Shown piece by piece: positions 7,919 to 11,404 of a DNA stretch of 11,404 nucleotides; positions within the stretch are counted from its first letter, which is position 1; each line of letters begins with the position of its first letter. The notes beneath the pieces were generated by a model that searched no databases, was not told the origin of the DNA, and was given only the letters and a program-made list of their open reading frames with translations. Location: assembly GCA_023251695.1 (NCBI GenBank), contig JAHEYE010000092.1, forward strand, positions 1 to 11,404, read 5' to 3'. Source of the DNA: Sphingobacteriaceae bacterium (GTDB lineage: Bacteria; Bacteroidota; Bacteroidia; B-17B0; Aurantibacillaceae). Position numbers and translations under genes: made by a program.

Positions 7919-7949
7919 GTTCAGCGACCGGCTAGTGAGCTTGCCGAAC
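7919..7949. repeat. Imperfect palindrome between convergent genes
   Basis: GTT (7919-7921) and AAC (7947-7949) flank an inner CGGC/GCCG pairing in the 41-nt gap between the unknown-function gene and the permease. The segment TGAGCTTGCCGAA resembles short palindromic intergenic repeats built on TGAGCTTG.CGAA that recur in many bacterial genomes. There is no T tract on either side. It may help end transcripts from both directions or be a decayed repeat copy. Confidence 0.3.
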
Positions 7950-8833
7950 TACGCTTTAGGTTTCTTATTGATCAGCCAAACACCAAGGATTACAATTCCC
8001 ATCGAAAAGAACTGAACAACGGTAACAATTTCTCCGTCCAGTAATCCCCAGCCAATCGCCACCACGGGAATTAAATAAGTGCAACTGGATGCAAATACAA
8101 TTCCGGATAATTTTATTAAATTATTAAAAAGAATAACAGCACAAGCGGTCCCGACAACCGCTAAAATACAAACATAAGCCAGAGCTGTTGTTCCGTTTGG
8201 ATGTTCAGACAAATGCGTTTGAAAATCTGTTCTCAGAAATAAATACACGATAGCTATGGGGCCAATTATGGTAAACGACCAAACCGTAGCCGCTATCGAA
8301 TTCACATGTGATAAATATTTTTTTATACCGTTTACACTTATTGCGTAACAAAAGGTCGCCGCAACAACCAATAAGCTATAATTGATATTTTTTGTTTCCC
8401 CACCACCTTCAGAAAATCCCATTAAACATACCGCGCCAATTAAACCAATGGCCACGCCTGCAATCTGAAAATTTTGAATTTTAGTTTTAAAAACCAAAAC
8501 ACCTATAAGAATAGTAAAAAGCGGGGTCAAGGCATTCAACATTCCGGTGAGGCTACTGCTTATTTGTGTTTCTGCCGCGGTGAATAAAAAGGCCGGGAGT
8601 AAATTTCCGAAAACACCCATAATAAAAAGACCTAACCAGTCTTTTTTAAAATTCACGCTGTTGTAATGTTTAATTAAAAAGGGAGAAACGGCAATAAAGG
8701 CGATAGCAATCCGTAAAGCTGCTACCTCATCGCTGGTAAAGGCCACCATGCCCTCCTTCATTAAAATAAACGAACTGCCCCAGATAAGGGACAGCAAAAT
8801 CAGATAAAACCAGGAGAGGGAACTTTGTTTCAC
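7949..8833 (-). CDS. EamA-family (drug/metabolite transporter superfamily) permease
   Basis: Inner-membrane carrier of 294 residues with two tandem EamA repeats (about 8-137 and 150-288) and about ten hydrophobic helices, the normal DMT layout. The first helix carries the typical WGSSF motif (SLIWGSSFILMKEG), followed by ALRIAIAFIAVSP. Helix four contains the usual SLTGMLNALTPLFTILIG, and repeat two includes the LIPVVAIGWGLLDGE segment characteristic of these proteins. The C-terminus is positively charged (NKKPKA), consistent with a cytoplasmic end. Members export amino acids or other small metabolites, but the substrate cannot be read from sequence. The start is a GTG at 8833-8831: an in-frame stop lies 18 nt upstream and the next Met is residue 25, inside the first helix-loop, so GTG is nearly forced. 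It is divergent from asd and convergent with the gene before it, so it is probably transcribed alone. Confidence 0.92.
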   Translation of the reverse strand: MKQSSLSWFYLILLSLIWGSSFILMKEGMVAFTSDEVAALRIAIAFIAVSPFLIKHYNSVNFKKDWLGLFIMGVFGNLLPAFLFTAAETQISSSLTGMLNALTPLFTILIGVLVFKTKIQNFQIAGVAIGLIGAVCLMGFSEGGGETKNINYSLLVVAATFCYAISVNGIKKYLSHVNSIAATVWSFTIIGPIAIVYLFLRTDFQTHLSEHPNGTTALAYVCILAVVGTACAVILFNNLIKLSGIVFASSCTYLIPVVAIGWGLLDGEIVTVVQFFSMGIVILGVWLINKKPKA

Positions 8834-8837
8834 GGCC

Positions 8838-8845
8838 CAAAGGTA
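8838..8845 (-). promoter_or_regulatory. Candidate -7 element of the permease gene
   Basis: On the minus strand TACCTTTG is an exact match to the Bacteroidota TAnnTTTG element. It ends only 4 nt before the GTG start, which would place the transcript 5' end at or next to the start codon. No TTG is visible 19-21 nt upstream, so the upstream half of the promoter is missing or weak. Confidence 0.4.
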
Positions 8846-8866
8846 GCAGGCTTAATGAAATAATTT

Positions 8867-8896
8867 TTGTTATTGATAAAAAACTTATGATATTTG
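8867..8896 (+). promoter_or_regulatory. Candidate promoter of the asd leader
   Basis: TTG at 8867-8869 and GATATTTG at 8889-8896 are separated by 19 nt, fitting the Bacteroidota promoter with one mismatch (G for T at the first position of TAnnTTTG). It would start RNA at about 8901-8904, just before the mini-ORF at 8905, leaving a leader of about 155 nt before asd. The short motif in AT-rich DNA keeps confidence low. Confidence 0.3.
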
Positions 8897-8904
8897 CTCC
8901 CGTA

Positions 8905-8949
8905 ATGATGACTAAAAAGATAAAACACGCAAAGAAACTTTTCCGATAA
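8905..8949 (+). CDS. Possible Lys-rich leader peptide upstream of asd
   Basis: A 14-codon ORF reads MMTKKIKHAKKLFR and ends in TAA. Five of 14 residues are Lys, and Met, Thr and Ile are also present. All four amino acids derive from the aspartate semialdehyde made by Asd. It lies just downstream of a candidate promoter and upstream of a terminator that precedes asd. Its stop codon directly touches the segment able to act as antiterminator (8950-8957). This fits a leader peptide whose translation senses charged tRNA, mainly Lys. Caution: A-rich DNA encodes Lys often by chance, there is no Shine-Dalgarno sequence, and a 14-codon ORF alone proves nothing. Confidence 0.35.
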   Translation: MMTKKIKHAKKLFR

Positions 8950-9018
8950 GGAGAGGCACGAATGTTTTATTGTTAAAATATTATAGCCTTTCCGATTTAG
9001 GGAAGGCTTTTTAATTTT
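8938..9018 (+). promoter_or_regulatory. Candidate transcription attenuator controlling asd
   Basis: Three mutually exclusive helices can be drawn. Segment 1 (CTTTTCC, 8938-8944, the end of the mini-ORF) pairs with segment 2 (GGAGAGG, 8950-8956): seven pairs, two of them G-U. Segment 2 (GGAGAGGC, 8950-8957) can instead pair with segment 3 (GCCTTTCC, 8986-8993): eight pairs, one G-U. Segment 3 otherwise forms the terminator with 9000-9008. A ribosome stalled at the Lys codons 8932-8937 would cover segment 1 and free segment 2 to block the terminator. A ribosome reaching the stop would cover segment 2 and allow termination. The pairings are seen; the regulation is inferred by analogy with amino-acid operon attenuators. 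Confidence 0.4.
8985..9018 (+). terminator. Intrinsic terminator in the asd leader
   Basis: AGCCTTTCC (8985-8993) pairs with GGGAAGGCT (9000-9008), nine pairs including one G-U, around a GATTTA loop. TTTTTAATTTT runs from 9008 to 9018. It points along the plus strand, yet the only gene upstream is divergent, so it ends no annotated gene and lies 42 nt before the asd start. It is either an attenuator or the end of a small unannotated RNA starting near 8900. The reverse strand lacks a comparable T tract. Confidence 0.75.
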
Positions 9019-9059
9019 CAGCAAATAAAAAATATTAAATACTAAATAATTAATAAATA

Positions 9060-10049
9060 ATGAAAGTAGCAGTAGTAGGCGCCACAGGATTAGTAGGCAC
9101 AGAAATGTTAAAAGTTTTAGCGGAAAGAAATTTTCCGGTAACAGAATTAATTCCCGTTGCGTCTGAGCGCTCAGTAGGAAAAGAAATTGAATTTAAGGGA
9201 AAGAAATATAAAGTGCACTCGATGCAACAAGCCATTGATGCTAAACCTGCCATCGCTTTATTTTCGGCAGGCGGAAGTACTTCTTTAGAGTGGGCACAAA
9301 AATTTGCAGATGCAGGCGTAACTGTAATTGATAATTCTTCAGCATGGCGGATGAATCCAAATAATAAATTAGTAGTGCCTGAAGTAAACGCGAATGTTTT
9401 AACCGCGAAAGATAAAGTTATCGCGAACCCAAATTGTTCAACGATACAATTAGTAGTGGTGTTGAATCCGCTGCACAAAAAATACAAAATTAAACGTGTT
9501 GTGGTTTCAACGTACCAATCTGTAACGGGCACCGGCGTAAAAGCAGTAACGCAATTAAATAACGAGCGTGCCGGAACCAAAGGCGAAATGGCTTATAAAT
9601 ATCCTATCGACCTAAACGTAATCCCGCAAATTGATGTGTTTACCGATAATGGTTATACCAAGGAAGAAATGAAAATGGTGAACGAAACCAAAAAGATAAT
9701 GGGCAATAATAACATTGCGCTAACCGCGACAACTGTTCGTATCCCGGTAATGGGTGGTCATAGCGAAAGCGTGAACATTGAATTTGAAAATGAGTTTGAG
9801 GTGAAAGATATTTTTGAGATGATGAAAAATACGGAAGGCATTATTTTACAAGACGATATCGCTAACCAAATTTACCCGATGCCCATGAACGCCCATAACC
9901 GCGATGAGGTTTTTGTAGGACGCATCCGTCGCGACGAATCACAACCAAAAACCCTGAATTTATGGGTAGTGGCCGATAATTTACGTAAAGGCGCCGCCAC
10001 CAACGCCGTTCAAATAGCCGAACATCTGATGAAAAACAAATTGGTTTAA
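9060..10049 (+). CDS. asd: Aspartate-semialdehyde dehydrogenase
   Basis: NADPH-dependent cytoplasmic enzyme that reduces L-aspartyl-4-phosphate to L-aspartate 4-semialdehyde, the branch point for lysine/diaminopimelate, threonine, methionine and isoleucine. Its 329 residues match the usual length. The N-terminal nucleotide-binding fold starts MKVAVVGATGLVGTEML, with the GATGxVG loop at residues 7-13. The nucleophile is C126 in NPNCSTIQL, STYQSVTGTG follows, and the substrate/acid-base residues R227 and H234 lie in VRIPVMGGHSES. The dimerisation half ends with RIRRDESQPKTLNLWVVADNLRKGAATNAVQ, the normal family C-terminus. The ATG at 9060 follows an A/T-only stretch without a ribosome binding site and begins directly with the first beta strand. 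Expression may depend on the candidate attenuator in its leader. The next gene starts 37 nt downstream on the same strand and may be co-transcribed. Confidence 0.96.
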   Translation: MKVAVVGATGLVGTEMLKVLAERNFPVTELIPVASERSVGKEIEFKGKKYKVHSMQQAIDAKPAIALFSAGGSTSLEWAQKFADAGVTVIDNSSAWRMNPNNKLVVPEVNANVLTAKDKVIANPNCSTIQLVVVLNPLHKKYKIKRVVVSTYQSVTGTGVKAVTQLNNERAGTKGEMAYKYPIDLNVIPQIDVFTDNGYTKEEMKMVNETKKIMGNNNIALTATTVRIPVMGGHSESVNIEFENEFEVKDIFEMMKNTEGIILQDDIANQIYPMPMNAHNRDEVFVGRIRRDESQPKTLNLWVVADNLRKGAATNAVQIAEHLMKNKLV

Positions 10050-10082
10050 CCTTTGACTTTTCACTTTTAACCTTTAACTTCA
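10050..10082 (+). repeat. Low-complexity CTTT/ACTTTT spacer repeat
   Basis: The gap between asd and the dioxygenase gene is nearly filled by degenerate copies of one unit: CCTTTGACTT at 10050, CACTTTTAA at 10062, CCTTTAACTT at 10071. Purine-poor spacers of this kind recur between genes in Bacteroidota genomes. No stem or terminator is visible, so it does not appear to separate the transcripts. Confidence 0.45.
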
Positions 10083-10086
10083 TCCT

Positions 10087-10608
10087 ATGGTAACACGCCC
10101 GTTTAATTTTAAAAAGTGGATCGATGAGAATCGTCACTTGCTTAAGCCACCCGTAAATAACAAGGTAGTTTATAAGGATACAGAATTTATCGTCATGGTA
10201 GTGGGCGGACCAAACTCCCGCAAGGATTATCACTTTAACGAGAGTGAAGAATTCTTTTATCAGTTACAGGGCGATGTTGTAGTTCAGCTTCAGGAAAACG
10301 GGAAAGCAATTGATGTACCGATTAAAGAAGGCGATATTTTTTTATTGCCGCCGAGAGTACCTCATAACCCAAAACGTTTTGACGGAACAATTGGTTTAGT
10401 AATGGAACGCCGCCGCCGCGAGGGTGAAAAAGACGGCTTAATGTGGTTTTGCGAAAAGTGTAATACTAAATTGCACGAAGAGTATTTTACATTGACTGAT
10501 ATTGCCACACAGTTCCAGGCTGTATTCTCAAAATTCTATAACTCAAAAGATTTGAGAACCTGCAAAAGCTGCAACCATGTAATGGAACCGCCTTCGGTTA
10601 TTGCGTAG
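10087..10608 (+). CDS. 3-hydroxyanthranilate 3,4-dioxygenase
   Basis: Cupin-fold iron(II) dioxygenase that opens the ring of 3-hydroxyanthranilate to 2-amino-3-carboxymuconate semialdehyde, which cyclises to quinolinate for NAD synthesis or enters anthranilate degradation. At 173 residues it has the bacterial length. The metal ligands H49 and E55 (DYHFNESEEFFYQ) and H93 (RVPHNPKRF) are present, with the substrate-binding arginines R45 and R97 and a glutamate in the VMERRRREGE segment (E107). The second, rubredoxin-like iron site typical of bacterial enzymes is intact: C122/C125 (CEKC) and C159/C162 (CKSC). No other kynurenine-pathway gene lies in the window, so whether it serves NAD synthesis or tryptophan breakdown is open. 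It is probably co-transcribed with asd upstream (37 nt) and the next gene (27 nt). Usual symbols are nbaC or haaO; I do not choose between them. Confidence 0.95.
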   Translation: MVTRPFNFKKWIDENRHLLKPPVNNKVVYKDTEFIVMVVGGPNSRKDYHFNESEEFFYQLQGDVVVQLQENGKAIDVPIKEGDIFLLPPRVPHNPKRFDGTIGLVMERRRREGEKDGLMWFCEKCNTKLHEEYFTLTDIATQFQAVFSKFYNSKDLRTCKSCNHVMEPPSVIA

Positions 10609-10635
10609 ATTATCCATTTTAAAAAGCCAAGACTA

Positions 10636-11358
10636 ATGAAGGTAATTTTAACTACCACTTTGTTAATATTTGTATTATCAATTTTCGGGCAGTCAACATT
10701 TAATTATCAAACTGACTTTAAAAAAATCTTAGAAAGAACCAAAGATAAAAAAGATAATCTTTCTTATGATAAATTATTAAAACGCTTTACCGTAAACGAT
10801 ACGACATTAACGAAAAATGAAGTTTTGGCTTTATTAATTGGATTCACAAACAAAGCAGAGTATAAACCTTATAATGATATAACAACAGAAAGGGAAATTT
10901 ATGAACTTAATGGCGACAAAAAATATCAGGAAGGGCTTGACCTTGCAAATAAATTCTTAAAAACACACCCATTAAGTGTAAAAGCACTTTTTGAAAAATC
11001 ATATTCGTTTTATAAGCTAAATCAAAATGATAGCGCTCAATTTTACATGTACAAAGGACGAGAAATTTTTAAAGCAATGTTTTATAGCGGTAATGGGAAA
11101 ACAATTGATAGTCCAATTTTCGCGTTGGGACCAGCCGATGGTCAGGACTATATTCGTAAATTTATTGCGGCTAAAATTGGAATAATGGGCTCTGGTAAGG
11201 ATTCGGAAGGAAATTTTTTGGACATATTGGAGGTAATGCCGAAGGATGGAAGCCCCTCTTACAGTCTTTATTTCATAATTGAACATGCTACTCAAAAGAT
11301 GTTCGATGGAAAAAGCATCGAAGAAGAATTAAAAGAACAAGACAAAAAGAATAAATAA
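10636..11358 (+). CDS. Secreted DUF4919-like protein of unknown function
   Basis: A 240-residue protein with an N-terminal signal peptide (about residues 1-19, hydrophobic core VILTTTLLIFVLSIF, ending GQ) and no later membrane helix, so it is exported to the periplasm. The layout resembles the DUF4919 family of Bacteroidota. It has an early 'LSYDKLLKRFTVNDTTLT' segment, a 'LLIGFTNKAEYKPY' stretch (YKPY at 76-79), and then two or three TPR-like helices with 'NKFLKTHPLSVKALFEKSYS' and 'KLNQNDSAQFYMYKG'. A C-terminal 'DILEVMPKDGSPSYSLYF' segment follows, which recurs in such proteins. The family name is from memory and no function is known. It lies 27 nt after the dioxygenase gene on the same strand. 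The Lys/Glu-rich tail (EELKEQDKKNK) looks disordered. I see no clear terminator in the 46 nt remaining in the window. Confidence 0.8.
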   Translation: MKVILTTTLLIFVLSIFGQSTFNYQTDFKKILERTKDKKDNLSYDKLLKRFTVNDTTLTKNEVLALLIGFTNKAEYKPYNDITTEREIYELNGDKKYQEGLDLANKFLKTHPLSVKALFEKSYSFYKLNQNDSAQFYMYKGREIFKAMFYSGNGKTIDSPIFALGPADGQDYIRKFIAAKIGIMGSGKDSEGNFLDILEVMPKDGSPSYSLYFIIEHATQKMFDGKSIEEELKEQDKKNK

Positions 11359-11404
11359 AACAAGGCCTAAAACCACCTCCTAATTTCCACTTTTTTTCAA
11401 CAGC

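Noticed and set aside
8830..9024. A 64-codon minus-strand ORF filling the permease-asd gap.
   Set aside because: It has no recognisable protein character, runs through the terminator hairpin and the asd leader, and overlaps the permease start. It looks like an open frame by chance.
8834..9059. Lysine or SAM riboswitch in the asd leader.
   Set aside because: The leader between candidate promoter and terminator is only ~110 nt, and I see none of the conserved junction elements of those riboswitch classes.
11359..11404. Terminator for the asd-dioxygenase-DUF4919 run at the window end.
   Set aside because: A run of seven T is present at the end but no stem of useful length precedes it within the window.

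Overview
The window looks like a moderately AT-rich chromosomal segment of a Bacteroidota bacterium, outside the classical gut Bacteroides as far as I can judge. The evidence is the gene content: a secreted S46 dipeptidyl-peptidase, a DUF4919-like secreted protein, and a TPR/transmembrane protein carrying the 'ITDSIHYAKRIQNA.LP' linker typical of Bacteroidota TPR-SpoIIE sensors. Start codons also lack clear Shine-Dalgarno sequences, and several candidate promoters fit the Bacteroidota TTG...TAnnTTTG pattern. I see no mobile element, tRNA, rRNA, CRISPR array or phage gene. Most of the window is ordinary housekeeping and accessory metabolism.

Layout. (1) 64-3898, plus strand: acetyl-CoA synthetase (acs), a signal-anchored TPR protein, and a methylated-DNA-protein-cysteine methyltransferase (ogt). 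They overlap by 4 and 1 nt and almost certainly form one translationally coupled transcript. The TPR protein ends just where a SpoIIE-type phosphatase domain would normally begin. (2) 4044-6206: a secreted S46 peptidase with the Gly specificity residue of the DPP7 type, followed by a good intrinsic terminator. (3) 6267-7907: a 546-residue protein of unknown function whose second half looks like a GNAT acetyltransferase fold. It converges with (4) 7949-8833, minus strand: an EamA/DMT-family permease starting at a GTG. (5) 9060-11358, plus strand: aspartate-semialdehyde dehydrogenase (asd), 3-hydroxyanthranilate 3,4-dioxygenase, and a DUF4919-like secreted protein, spaced 37 and 27 nt apart.

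The most interesting non-coding signal is the 226-nt divergent gap between the permease and asd. On the asd strand it holds a candidate promoter, a 14-codon Lys-rich mini-ORF (8905-8949), and a strong terminator hairpin (8985-9008 plus T tract) that does not follow any annotated gene. Between them lies a segment (8950-8957) that can pair either with the last codons of the mini-ORF or with the 5' arm of the terminator. This is the layout of a ribosome-mediated transcription attenuator in front of a gene for lysine/threonine/methionine synthesis. It is an inference from base pairing and needs comparative support.

The genes cover acetate activation, DNA alkylation repair, extracellular peptide degradation, metabolite export, the aspartate amino-acid branch, and the kynurenine route to quinolinate/NAD. 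Apart from the two plus-strand gene clusters, there is no obvious single pathway linking them.
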